A stretch of DNA of 15,957 nucleotides from Clostridia bacterium (GCA_017457015.1 JAFTIG010000037.1:1-15957), one strand, 5' to 3'; shown: positions 1 to 8,572, counted from the stretch's first letter. Numbers and translations are program-made. Notes: generated from the letters alone by a model not told the origin.

Positions 1-623
1 AAAAATTCATTACTTTCAGATAAGCCCATATCAATATAACTATCCATAACGTTACAACAAAATCTAAACGACTTTAAAGTATTAGTATCAAAATCATAAT
101 CTGCAACGAGATAAGAATATTGATCCATACCGTCGGTATTTATTATGCCTTCAAAATAAAGTTTGTCCGCATTTAAATCCAAATAGGTTTCTATCTTAAA
201 AACGTGCGAGTGTGGCGTTCCTTCCATAGTAGAAGACGCATCAAAATGCGCAAGATTATTAGTTAAATTAAAATTTTCGTTTGCGTAAAGGTCGCCTATC
301 ATATACGCAACGCTTGCCATAAGCGCGGCGTTCATTTTGATATTCTTGATAGCCATATCGTCAGTCGTTTCCACTCTATTGTCGGGGAGCGTCGTCGACA
401 TAAGCATAGCCCCTGTAGGTTGCTCTTCTTTGGGATTATCTAATCCTAATTTATCCCAAGTTCCAACCGCAACGCTTTTATAAACGACGGCAAGTTCTGC
501 TCTCGTAAGATCGCCACCGCCGTTCCCACCGTCACCGTTATCACCGTCACTGCATCCGACCATACTAAAGCACGCAATAACGGCAAGCATTAACGCCGTT
601 AATAATATTAAAATTTTTTTCAT
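1..623 (-). CDS. Unrecognised lipoprotein, N-terminal 207 residues (runs off the left edge)
   Basis: The frame opens with ATG at 621-623 and stays open to the window edge, so the C-terminus is missing. AAGGAGA lies about 7 nt upstream of the ATG (631-637), which fixes the start. The first 24 residues form a lipoprotein signal: Lys2-Lys3, a hydrophobic core, then the lipobox Met21-Val-Gly-Cys24, so it should be lipid-anchored on the outer face of the membrane. A low-complexity Asp/Gly/Asn linker follows (about residues 25-38). The rest looks like a soluble mixed alpha/beta domain with a run reading PTGAMLMSTTLPDNR near residue 70. I recognise no family, and no enzyme motif is visible. It has its own consensus promoter (655-683) and lies downstream of the XRE gene's terminator, so it is probably transcribed alone. 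Confidence 0.85.
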   Translation of the reverse strand, partial: MKKILILLTALMLAVIACFSMVGCSDGDNGDGGNGGGDLTRAELAVVYKSVAVGTWDKLGLDNPKEEQPTGAMLMSTTLPDNRVETTDDMAIKNIKMNAALMASVAYMIGDLYANENFNLTNNLAHFDASSTMEGTPHSHVFKIETYLDLNADKLYFEGIINTDGMDQYSYLVADYDFDTNTLKSFRFCCNVMDSYIDMGLSESNEF

Positions 624-654
624 AAATATTTCTCCTTGTATATATTATAAATTG

Positions 655-683
655 TTTATACTAACGATAATTAACCTTGTCAA
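655..683 (-). promoter_or_regulatory. Sigma-A promoter of the left-edge lipoprotein
   Basis: On the minus strand the -35 TTGACA (678-683) and -10 TATAAA (655-660) are separated by exactly 17 bp. The start codon at 623 follows after a short A/T-rich leader with an AAGGAGA ribosome binding site. Confidence 0.85.
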
Positions 684-703
684 GTATATACGCTTATAAA
701 CGA

Positions 704-733
704 TAAAAACGCACCCCGCAGTTATCTACGGGG
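704..733 (-). terminator. Intrinsic terminator of the XRE regulator gene
   Basis: Read on the minus strand, CCCCGTAG-ATAA-CTGCGGGG forms an 8-bp stem (one G-U pair) with a 4-nt loop (714-733). A TTTTT run follows about 4 nt later (705-709). It begins 12 nt past the stop codon of the regulator. Confidence 0.75.
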
Positions 734-745
734 CAAAAATATCCA

Positions 746-943
746 TCAATCAGTTAATCCCAAAAGATAATCTGCAGTCACGTTAAAATACAGAGCAAGT
801 TTTACTATAATTGCGCCGGTAGCGTCACACTCACCCTTTTCCCAACGCGCAACCATTGATTGACTGCAGTCTAACGCATTAGACAACTCTTGTTGCGTTA
901 TTCCCCTTTCCTTTCTAAGTTCTTTTAATCTATCGCAAAACAT
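746..943 (-). CDS. XRE/Cro-CI family small helix-turn-helix regulator (65 aa)
   Basis: A 65-residue protein made almost entirely of one HTH_3 domain. The recognition unit is about residues 16-35 (TQQELSNALDCSQSMVARWE). The usual family C-terminus follows, with ALYFNVTADYLLGLTD packing as helices 4-5. It should bind DNA as a dimer. The frame extends upstream to 1018, but I prefer the ATG at 941-943: homologues of this type begin a few residues before RLKELRKERG, and the longer version would translate straight through the palindromic operator and the -10 box. No Shine-Dalgarno precedes the ATG. TATAAT ends only 6 nt before it, so the transcript probably starts at or next to the A of the ATG. 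The twin operator just upstream (961-999) suggests autoregulation. Its targets are unknown. Confidence 0.85.
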   Translation of the reverse strand: MFCDRLKELRKERGITQQELSNALDCSQSMVARWEKGECDATGAIIVKLALYFNVTADYLLGLTD

Positions 944-949
944 ACTGCG

Positions 950-978
950 ATTATAACAAATTATGAGAATACTCATTG
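950..978 (-). promoter_or_regulatory. Probable promoter of the XRE gene, predicting a leaderless mRNA
   Basis: On the minus strand a perfect TATAAT lies at 950-955, 6 nt before the ATG at 943. At 17-bp spacing the -35 position reads CAATGA (973-978), a poor match to TTGACA. A normal 6-7 nt gap from the -10 to the start point puts transcription initiation on the start codon. The operator arms cover the spacer and the -35 region. Confidence 0.6.
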
Positions 979-999
979 GTAATATGAGTATTCTCATAA
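961..999. promoter_or_regulatory. Twin palindromic operator (perfect 16-bp inverted repeat)
   Basis: Positions 961-976 and 984-999 are perfect reverse complements separated by 7 bp. Each arm is itself a dyad, ATGAG-N4-CTCAT (963-976 and 984-997). The arrangement is therefore two dimer-binding sites with centres 21 bp apart, two helical turns, on the same DNA face. It overlaps the -35 region of the adjacent XRE gene, the classical arrangement for a repressor controlling itself. Confidence 0.8.
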
Positions 1000-1075
1000 T
1001 GCAATAGAAATATAACAAAAAGTATGTTCTAAATATAATTTCTAAACCATAAATAAAAATTCAGCGATAATTTTT

Positions 1076-1112
1076 AAAAAGAAAAATGCACTTATACATA
1101 AGTGCATTTTTT
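1076..1112 (-). terminator. Intrinsic terminator of groES-groEL
   Basis: The arms 1082-1094 and 1099-1111 form a 13-bp stem with a 4-nt loop. On the minus strand the stem is followed by a TTTTTCTTTTT tract. The flanking A and T runs make it potentially bidirectional, but only the groEL side needs it here. Confidence 0.85.
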
Positions 1113-1127
1113 GGTTTTTGTTGGGAA

Positions 1128-2756
<1,629 letters not shown>

Positions 2757-2766
2757 TTATCTCTCC

Positions 2767-3051
2767 TTATTCTACAATCGCCAAAATGTCACTCTGACGA
2801 ATAATGGTCAATTCTTTGCCGTCTACTTTAAATTCACTGCCTGCATATTTAGAGTAAAGTACGGTATCCCCTACTTTAACTTGCATAACTACTTCTTTAC
2901 CGTCGATAAGTCCGCCAGGACCTACTGCAACGATTTTTGCCATCTGCTGCTTTTCTTGTGACGCAGTGGGAAGAATAAATCCGCTACTCGTCTTTTCTTC
3001 CATTTCCAAACTTTCTACTACTACCTTGTCAAATAAAGGTTTTACTGTCAT
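2767..3051 (-). CDS. groES: Co-chaperonin GroES (Hsp10, 94 aa)
   Basis: The heptameric lid of the GroEL chamber. The 94-residue length is standard. PLFDKVVVE opens the beta-barrel. The mobile loop that docks to GroEL is visible at about residues 17-31 (MEEKTSSGFILPTAS), and the roof-loop region VGPGGLIDGK lies at 43-52. GGAGG upstream of the ATG supports the start. It is the first gene of the groES-groEL operon, directly behind a consensus promoter and the CIRCE operator. Confidence 0.99.
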   Translation of the reverse strand: MTVKPLFDKVVVESLEMEEKTSSGFILPTASQEKQQMAKIVAVGPGGLIDGKEVVMQVKVGDTVLYSKYAGSEFKVDGKELTIIRQSDILAIVE

Positions 3052-3072
3052 AATTATTGCCTCCGAAAATTT

Positions 3073-3099
3073 TTAGCACTCTCAACCTTTAAGTGCTAA
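3073..3099. promoter_or_regulatory. CIRCE operator (HrcA binding site)
   Basis: TTAGCACTC (3073-3081), 9 bp, then AAGTGCTAA (3091-3099). This matches the CIRCE consensus TTAGCACTC-N9-GAGTGCTAA except for one base (A for G at 3091). It covers the predicted transcription start of groES, where HrcA represses heat-shock genes in Firmicutes. No hrcA gene is in the window. Confidence 0.97.
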
Positions 3100-3104
3100 C
3101 ACCT

Positions 3105-3132
3105 ATTATACACGCTTAAAAATATTTGTCAA
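3105..3132 (-). promoter_or_regulatory. Sigma-A promoter of groES-groEL
   Basis: The minus strand reads TTGACA (3127-3132), a 16-bp spacer and TATAAT (3105-3110). The predicted start point, near 3098, falls inside CIRCE, so HrcA binding would block initiation. Confidence 0.9.
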
Positions 3133-3293
3133 TAGTTTATGACGGTAAAAAGGAAATTTTTAGTAAATTTTTTTATCGTGCTTAAAAATCCTATCGAAAA
3201 ACGACGAAAGTGCATCTTTTAATTTTTACGCAAGTTATTTAATATTTATACTTATTAAAATCGTATAAATAATTGTGTGCATCGCTAGCGTTT

Positions 3294-3623
3294 TTATAAT
3301 ATAGCAATAATAATCGCCCCACACACTATAAGTCCTACACCGAGCATTTTTTTAACACTGATTTTTTCTTTTAATACTAAATACGCTATAAACATAGTCC
3401 AAATATACGTTATAGACGTGAACGGTAAAACAAAAGAATAATCTAGTTTCGTGAGAATATAAACGTTTAAAAGAGCCGCTAATAGATATAATCCCGCCCC
3501 AACATAAAGGTTATAATTCTTTAACATTTTTATAAAAGTAGTTCCAGATGCTTTTTTTAAAAACATGCCGGCAAAAGAACCAAGGAAAGTCATGAAAAAT
3601 AATATTAATATAAATACGAACAT
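3294..3623 (-). CDS. Small SMR/EamA-type membrane half-transporter B (ArnF-like, 109 aa)
   Basis: A 109-residue protein with four predicted membrane helices (about 2-22, 38-58, 64-84, 91-109) in the small-multidrug-resistance/EamA half-unit layout. The third-to-fourth helix boundary has the usual LVLKEKISVKKMLGVGLI pattern. Its ATG overlaps the stop of the neighbouring half-unit in the form TAATG, and GGTGGAG lies upstream, so the two are translationally coupled. Known parallels are the ArnE/ArnF pair, two small subunits proposed to flip undecaprenyl-phosphate aminoarabinose. Beside a GT2 enzyme and a GT-C-like protein, I infer that this pair flips a polyprenyl-phosphate sugar outward. Drug efflux remains possible but fits the context less well. 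No clear terminator follows it. Confidence 0.75.
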   Translation of the reverse strand: MFVFILILFFMTFLGSFAGMFLKKASGTTFIKMLKNYNLYVGAGLYLLAALLNVYILTKLDYSFVLPFTSITYIWTMFIAYLVLKEKISVKKMLGVGLIVCGAIIIAIL

Positions 3624-3958
3624 TATTCTCCACCCCCTATTAAAAGCACCCCGAAAACTATCAAAATCGTACCAACTATTCTCCCTGGGCTTATGGTCTC
3701 TAATAGAACGAATCGTCCTAATAACAGAGCGATAACGTAATTTAAACTTAAAACTGGTTGCAATACCGAAAGGCTACCGTACTTATATGCAATGAGCATT
3801 ATTAACGCCCCAAAACCGTAAAATATAAAACCTACGATTAAGCACCATATGCCGTGCGTCGTTTGTAATTTCCAAAACAATTGACCAACGCATGCAAATA
3901 TAGCCGAAATTAGCATTAACAATATGCCTTTTCTATTCTTTTTCAGTGACTTTAACAC
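3623..3958 (-). CDS. Small SMR/EamA-type membrane half-transporter A (ArnE-like, 111 aa)
   Basis: A 111-residue, four-helix protein (about 11-29, 37-57, 65-85, 92-109) of the same fold class as the next gene but clearly diverged from it, as expected for a heterodimer. The segment SVLQPVLSLNYVIALLLGRF and the following LLETISPGRIVGTILIVFG are typical of EamA/SMR units. The start codon is GTG at 3956-3958, chosen because GAGGAG stands 6 nt upstream; a later Met would delete part of the first helix. The gene overlaps the end of the GT-C-like gene by 26 nt. The probable role is one subunit of the lipid-linked-sugar flippase described for its partner. Confidence 0.75.
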   Translation of the reverse strand: MLKSLKKNRKGILLMLISAIFACVGQLFWKLQTTHGIWCLIVGFIFYGFGALIMLIAYKYGSLSVLQPVLSLNYVIALLLGRFVLLETISPGRIVGTILIVFGVLLIGGGE

Positions 3959-5156
3959 TTTTTCTCCTCAATTTCTTTTTAATATACGCTGTAAATTTTT
4001 CAACGTCCGTATTCCATAGCAAAACTGCCGACACGGAAAAAATCGTTACGGCTTGCGCCCTAAACGTAAACCAAGAATGCCAAAACGAATGATTGGCTAA
4101 AACAAGATACCAGCAGTAAGGAATAATCCCTATAAGCCAAAATATTAACGATAGCTTGCCTAAACCAAACTTAACGTTTTTAAATTTTATTCTAATTATC
4201 ACTAACACAACCAAAACTATCAGCATCAATATCGAATACGGTATTACTTGATAGAATAATAACCCAACGTTTGCCCCTACGGCAAATATTGGATTGCCAG
4301 AATATTCCGCGCTGCCTGCCGTTCTGAAAAAAATCGCTTTTATTGCCGTATCAAAAACGTTTTCTTTTAGCACTAAACTAGCCAACGCCCACTTTGATAT
4401 CCAACAAAGACCGTACCCCAAGAACCATAAGACTATAACGAAAATAGCCTTTTTAATATTTTTCTTTCTATCAACTCCGCCGTCTTTAATAATCATAAGC
4501 ATATAAATCGTTAATGGAATTCCTAGCGTAATAACTGGAACGGTTAAAAAGTCCAAAAAGTTAGTTATCATACCAACGGTTAAAAATGCAAGCGGTATTT
4601 TATCGTTAGTTTCGTGGTCTTTCATACATAATAATATTATAGAAAAAACAAAAGTTACAATAAAAACCGTTTGAAACTGTAACGATAACGGAATAACGAA
4701 AAAACCAACGCTTATAATAGCAAAGACAAACGCAAAAAGAGTACGTAAGTTTAGTTTTTTATACAATAAATAAGCAAGAACAATAAATAGCACGAAAAAC
4801 ACGACGGTGTTAATAATCCTTATTGATTTAATTGAACAAATCAATAACAAAGGACGCAAAAAAATCATATATCCGTGCCAATATCTATTATAATCCAAGT
4901 TATTAAACGCTTCAACTAAAGGGTTGTCACCAGTAAAAGCGTTTCGATTTATCATAATCCTATCCGTAAAATTATCCATTTTTACGTTTGCAAATAAAAT
5001 ATGGTATTCTCCCTCGTTTTCTATAATTGATAACGAGTCGTTTACGTTATTAATTACCGCGCTAGTCGGTATACAATAAATCAACAACATTAAACTGGAA
5101 AACAACGCAATCATTGCAATGAACACTACAATGTATAGAGCAATCTTTTTTATCAT
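3933..5156 (-). CDS. Polytopic membrane protein, probable GT-C-type sugar transferase (407 aa)
   Basis: A 407-residue integral membrane protein with roughly ten helices. Helix 1 spans about 6-28, and a large extracytoplasmic loop spans about 29-95. That loop ends in the aromatic and basic segment NRYWHGYMIFLRPLL (90-104). Near the C-terminus is NHSFWHSWFTFRAQ (355-368), and the protein closes with a basic cytoplasmic tail. An exposed first loop and conserved His/Arg/Trp segments at the outer face resemble GT-C enzymes, which take sugars from a polyprenyl phosphate outside the membrane. I do not recognise the exact family, so the enzymatic role is inferred mainly from context. Its ATG overlaps the GT2 stop codon (ATGA), with AAGGA upstream. 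Acceptor candidates are wall polymers, glycolipids or proteins. Confidence 0.65.
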   Translation of the reverse strand: MIKKIALYIVVFIAMIALFSSLMLLIYCIPTSAVINNVNDSLSIIENEGEYHILFANVKMDNFTDRIMINRNAFTGDNPLVEAFNNLDYNRYWHGYMIFLRPLLLICSIKSIRIINTVVFFVLFIVLAYLLYKKLNLRTLFAFVFAIISVGFFVIPLSLQFQTVFIVTFVFSIILLCMKDHETNDKIPLAFLTVGMITNFLDFLTVPVITLGIPLTIYMLMIIKDGGVDRKKNIKKAIFVIVLWFLGYGLCWISKWALASLVLKENVFDTAIKAIFFRTAGSAEYSGNPIFAVGANVGLLFYQVIPYSILMLIVLVVLVIIRIKFKNVKFGLGKLSLIFWLIGIIPYCWYLVLANHSFWHSWFTFRAQAVTIFSVSAVLLWNTDVEKFTAYIKKKLRRKSVKVTEKE

Positions 5157-6082
5157 TTTTTATTCCTTGAAATAAAGTGGTTTACTTGTAATTCGTATAA
5201 TTTTCTATGTTTTTTTATTATCACGTCTAGCATTATCCCTGAAAAAATGGATAAAAGTGAACACGCAAAAAACATACAAGATACTATTAACGTCGGAATT
5301 TTAAAAACTAATTTATATTTTATATATTCTAAAAGCACTGGTATAAATAATCCTATTCCACCAAGGAACAAAAAGAACGACAACCAACCAAAGAACTTTA
5401 ACGGGCGATATTCTTTAAATAATCTAAATATAGTTTTTAAAACTCTAAACCCGTCTTTGAAAGTGTTGAGTTTAGATTCACTTCCCGCAGGCCTATCTCT
5501 ATAATTTACCGGAATTTCTTTAATTAAAAAATTCTTATCGACTGCATGAATGGTCATTTCCGTTTCAATCTCAAAACCTTCGGATAATATTGGAAAATTT
5601 TTAACAAAATCTTTGCTAAACGCCCTATACCCAGTCATAATGTCTTTTATTTTAGATTTAAATAACCCGTTAATAAGTTTTCTAACCAACACGTTGCCAA
5701 AGTTATGGAATCTTCTTTTGTTTTCCGTAAAATAAGTAGAAGACAATCTATCCCCTATTACCATATCTGCTTGTCCGTTAAGCACGTAATCAATCATTTC
5801 ACGCGCATGTTCAACGGGGTACGTATCGTCACCATCAATCATAAGATAGCAATCTGCGTCTATATCCCTAAACATACTTCGAATTACGTTGCCTTTGCCT
5901 TGCCTATATTCTCTCTTTACTATAGCACCGGCTTGGCTTGCTATTTTTGCAGTATCATCGGTCGAATTATTGTCGTACACGTAAATAGTCGCTTCAGGCA
6001 GTGCGTTTTTATAATCTTTAACTACTTTCTCGATAGTCTTTCCCTCGTTATAACAAGGTATTAGGACAGCAACTTGACTCAT
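5153..6082 (-). CDS. GT2 family polyprenyl-phosphate glycosyltransferase (DPM1/CsbB/ArnC-like, 309 aa)
   Basis: The N-terminal GT-A domain (about 1-225) starts with AVLIPCYNEGKTIEKVV and carries the metal/nucleotide-sugar motif DGDDTY at 83-88 (first Asp 83). Further family blocks are GDRL, the MTGYRAFSKD segment and the FEIETEMTIHAV segment. Two C-terminal membrane helices lie at about 232-254 and 263-287. This layout is that of enzymes that move a sugar from a nucleotide donor to undecaprenyl phosphate on the cytoplasmic side. AAGGAGAAATTTT before the ATG supports the start. It is the first gene of a tightly overlapping four-gene operon with the GT-C-like protein and the two half-transporters. 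The sugar cannot be told from sequence. Confidence 0.9.
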   Translation of the reverse strand: MSQVAVLIPCYNEGKTIEKVVKDYKNALPEATIYVYDNNSTDDTAKIASQAGAIVKREYRQGKGNVIRSMFRDIDADCYLMIDGDDTYPVEHAREMIDYVLNGQADMVIGDRLSSTYFTENKRRFHNFGNVLVRKLINGLFKSKIKDIMTGYRAFSKDFVKNFPILSEGFEIETEMTIHAVDKNFLIKEIPVNYRDRPAGSESKLNTFKDGFRVLKTIFRLFKEYRPLKFFGWLSFFLFLGGIGLFIPVLLEYIKYKLVFKIPTLIVSCMFFACSLLSIFSGIMLDVIIKKHRKLYELQVNHFISRNKK

Positions 6083-6125
6083 AAAATTTCTCCTTCGTAA
6101 GATTATTTTTCATCGTTTTACATCG

Positions 6126-6155
6126 ATAATATTTAAAGTTTTCTTTTTACTTGAA
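6126..6155 (-). promoter_or_regulatory. Possible weak promoter of the glycosylation operon
   Basis: The minus strand reads TTCAAG (6150-6155), an 18-bp spacer and TATTAT (6126-6131), about 45 nt before the ATG. Both boxes are off consensus, but this is the best candidate between the upstream terminator (6164-6191) and the gene. Confidence 0.35.
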
Positions 6156-6163
6156 TAAATAGC

Positions 6164-6191
6164 AAAAGGCTTGGAGAAAACCAAGCCTTTT
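6164..6191. terminator. Intrinsic terminator, likely bidirectional, after the Glu-Pro linker protein gene
   Basis: AAAAGGCTTGG (6164-6174), a 6-nt loop and CCAAGCCTTTT (6181-6191) form a perfect 11-bp stem with A and T flanks on both sides. The minus-strand gene ending at 6208 is the evident user. Confidence 0.85.
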
Positions 6192-6207
6192 ATTTTTAAC
6201 TTGAGAA

Positions 6208-6966
6208 TTAACGCTTATTTGCAATTTCTTTCAACGCTTCAATGCTGTCGATAGGAATAAAACGCGTCTTCTTTTCAATACCGTGAGTTTCAGCGAGCGC
6301 GTCAACGAGTTTAAGAGCATTCTTCAAACCTCTATCACTCTTAACCTTAACGGTGCAGGGAACTTCTGCATACGCTTTAACCGACGACAAGTCTTTTTGG
6401 AAATAAATCTTTTCGTCAAAGTTATTTACGTTGAGTGCCAAGTGAAGTTTCATAGTCTTGCCACGAACGGTAATCTTTGCCACGAGATCTCTACCAAGAC
6501 GATAGGAAACGCCTTTGGTGGATACGCGGATATTGATTTTTCTCATGCCCTTGAACGCATTGTTTAACGTGTCGTAGAAAGACTGAGTCTTCTTATCCAT
6601 AAAGAGCATTTTGTGAGCGAACGGAATACGCTTATTTGCGTCGTCCGATCCGCTAACGACAACCGTTTCAACGACGGGTGCTTCTGCAACGGGTTCGGGT
6701 TCTGCCGTAACGGGAACTTCTTCTACTACGGGAGCAGGTTCAGGTTCGGGTTCAGGTTCAGGAACGGGCTCGGGTTCAGGTTCGGGCGCAACTTCTGCAG
6801 TTGCTACTTCTTCTTCCTTTTCCGTAGCGGGTTCAGGTTCGCAGCAAGTGCAAGTGCACGCTGCAGATGCTTCTTCGCGCTTTAACAGAGCAACGACTGC
6901 ATAAGCAATCAAGCTTACGAGCAGTACTGCGTCGATGCAAAGCAACACGATCATGGTAGTTGTCAT
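6208..6966 (-). CDS. Membrane-anchored protein with Cys cluster, Glu-Pro linker and conserved C-terminal domain (252 aa)
   Basis: One membrane helix (about 4-28) is followed by Lys-Arg, so the bulk should lie in the cytoplasm by the positive-inside rule. Then comes a Cys cluster, CTCTCC (37-42). A long Glu/Pro/Ala/Val-rich linker follows (about 43-104), including a run of Pro-Glu dipeptides at 61-79. The C-terminal domain (about 113-225) contains IRVSTKGVSYRLG, VAKITVRGKTMKLHLALN and VPCTVKVKSDRGLKNALKLV. This K-x-RGKT-x-x-L-x-LALN pattern recalls a domain I have seen in other Firmicutes membrane or linker proteins, but I cannot name it and give no function. AAGGAGA and a very strong extended -10 promoter precede it, suggesting high expression. 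It appears monocistronic, closed by the hairpin at 6164-6191. Confidence 0.85.
   Translation of the reverse strand: MTTTMIVLLCIDAVLLVSLIAYAVVALLKREEASAACTCTCCEPEPATEKEEEVATAEVAPEPEPEPVPEPEPEPEPAPVVEEVPVTAEPEPVAEAPVVETVVVSGSDDANKRIPFAHKMLFMDKKTQSFYDTLNNAFKGMRKINIRVSTKGVSYRLGRDLVAKITVRGKTMKLHLALNVNNFDEKIYFQKDLSSVKAYAEVPCTVKVKSDRGLKNALKLVDALAETHGIEKKTRFIPIDSIEALKEIANKR
6730..6786 (-). repeat. Imperfect hexanucleotide repeat encoding Glu-Pro
   Basis: On the minus strand, units of the type GAACCY (GAACCT, GAACCC, GAGCCC) repeat in tandem and encode residues 61-79. Such arrays can gain or lose units by slippage in multiples of 6, keeping frame and changing linker length. Confidence 0.6.
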
Positions 6967-7003
6967 AATGCTTATCTCCTTAAATTTACAAGTTATTATA
7001 AAA

Positions 7004-7032
7004 ATTATACCATAGGTTTTTTAACTTGTCAA
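7004..7032 (-). promoter_or_regulatory. Strong sigma-A promoter (extended -10) of the Glu-Pro linker protein
   Basis: The minus strand reads TTGACA (7027-7032), 17 bp and TATAAT (7004-7009), with TG-G directly before the -10 (extended -10). All three elements are consensus. Confidence 0.92.
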
Positions 7033-7067
7033 TACTTATTTTCTTTTTTTTTCGTTATTTTTAGATA

Positions 7068-8555
7068 TTATTTTAAATTAAATGCCGTTTCAGTCTGTCT
7101 TTTAGGCTCACAAGTGACGTTTATGCCTAATTTTTTAAGAGTCATTGCGTCGACGTGTGAAAGTATAACCGACGAGTGGAACTCCGATCCTTTAAGGTTA
7201 GAAAGTTGATCGAGCGCCTTTTTAGCCGTGGGACTGGTAACTGCGCTTACAGCAAGCGACAATAAAATTTCATCAGTATGCAGTCTTGGATTTACGCTAC
7301 CCATATGGTTAACTTTAAGTTTTTGTACTGGCTCTATTACCGCTGACGAAATAAGCAGTTCTTGGTCGTCTATATTCGCTAATACTTTAAGCGCGTTTAG
7401 TAGTGCCGCAGCGCTTGCGCCCATGAGTTTGCCAGTTTTTCCCGTAACCATTTTGCCGTCGGGTAATTGAAGAGCACACGCCGGCGCACTCGTCAAGAGT
7501 TCTTTATCGAGAGCAGCCTTTACTACCGACCTATCCTTGATGGTAATATGCGTCTTTTGCATAAGCATTTCTATTTTAGAAATAACTTCTTTACCGACGA
7601 CGCCCTTTCTCACATCTAACAGTGCCGAGTAATAACGGCGGATAATCTCTTGTTTTGACGCACAATCAACGACTTCTTTATCAAACACGCAATACCCTGC
7701 CATATTCACGCCCATATCGGTTGGGGATTTGTAAGGACACTCTCCCAAAACCTTTTGGAGCATAGCGGATAGCACGGGAAAGATTTCCACGTCGCGGTTA
7801 TAGTTTACCGCCATTTCTCCATACGCTTCCATATGGAAAGGATCAATCATGTTCATATCGTTAAGATCGGCAGTAGCCGCTTCGTAAGCAATATTTACAG
7901 GATGATTTAAGGGAAGATTCCATACGGGGAAAGTTTCGTATTTAGCGTACCCCGCTTTAATTCCGCGCTTATTTTCATGATAAAGTTGAGACAGACAGGT
8001 CGCCATCTTTCCACTGCCGGGGCCTGGTGCGGTAACGACTACAAGCGGACGAGTGGTTATAACGAACTCGTTTTTGCCATACCCTTCGTCGCTGACGATC
8101 TTTTCAATTTCAGACGGATAGCCTTCGATAGGATAATGCCTGTATACTTTTATACCGCGCATTTCAAGACGTTTTTGGAAAGCGATTGCGCTAGGTTGAT
8201 AGGTAAAACGGGTAAGCACTACGCTACCGACGTAAAAACCCTTACCTAAAAATATATCTATAAGCCTTAAAACGTCTAAATCGTAAGTGATGCCAAGATC
8301 GCTACGCTGTTTGTTTTTCTCAATATCGTTGGCGTTTATGACTATTAAAATTTCCGCTTGGTCTTTAAGTTGCGACAGCATTTTAATTTTACTGTCCGGC
8401 TCAAAACCCGGCAGGACGCGTGCCGCGTGATAATCGTCAAAGAGCTTACCGCCGAATTCGAGATAAAGTTTATCCCCGAACGCCGCGACGCGCTCTAATA
8501 TTTTTGCCGATTGCATTTCAAGATATTTTTTGTTGTCAAACCCAAGTTTTTCCAT
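7068..8555 (-). CDS. UPF0371 / DUF1846 family protein (495 aa)
   Basis: This full-length protein matches the DUF1846 (UPF0371) family by its opening GFDNKKYLEMQSAKILERV, the FGGKLFDDYHAARVLPGF block and the P-loop-like APGPGSGKMATCLSQLYHE (Gly178 to Lys183 region). Further family blocks are FPVWNLPLNHPVNIAYEAAT, DPFHMEAYGEMAVNYNRD and SPTDMGVNMAGYCV. The family is widespread in Firmicutes and other bacteria, with no firmly established function that I know. The glycine-rich loop suggests nucleotide binding. It lies 17 nt after the PqqD-like gene in the same direction. No Shine-Dalgarno precedes the ATG at 8553-8555, so translation may depend on coupling to the upstream gene. No terminator with a T tract follows on the minus strand. 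Confidence 0.93.
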   Translation of the reverse strand: MEKLGFDNKKYLEMQSAKILERVAAFGDKLYLEFGGKLFDDYHAARVLPGFEPDSKIKMLSQLKDQAEILIVINANDIEKNKQRSDLGITYDLDVLRLIDIFLGKGFYVGSVVLTRFTYQPSAIAFQKRLEMRGIKVYRHYPIEGYPSEIEKIVSDEGYGKNEFVITTRPLVVVTAPGPGSGKMATCLSQLYHENKRGIKAGYAKYETFPVWNLPLNHPVNIAYEAATADLNDMNMIDPFHMEAYGEMAVNYNRDVEIFPVLSAMLQKVLGECPYKSPTDMGVNMAGYCVFDKEVVDCASKQEIIRRYYSALLDVRKGVVGKEVISKIEMLMQKTHITIKDRSVVKAALDKELLTSAPACALQLPDGKMVTGKTGKLMGASAAALLNALKVLANIDDQELLISSAVIEPVQKLKVNHMGSVNPRLHTDEILLSLAVSAVTSPTAKKALDQLSNLKGSEFHSSVILSHVDAMTLKKLGINVTCEPKRQTETAFNLK

Positions 8556-8572
8556 CGTAGTATCTTTTGCGG

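Noticed and set aside
944..1018. N-terminal extension of the XRE regulator (25 extra residues)
   Set aside because: It would be encoded by the palindromic operator and the -10 box, and it lacks family similarity and a ribosome binding site.
3244..3270. Inverted repeat ATTTATAC/GTATAAAT after the small transporter genes as a terminator
   Set aside because: The stem is all A/T except one G-C pair and no T tract follows on the minus strand, so it is too weak to call.
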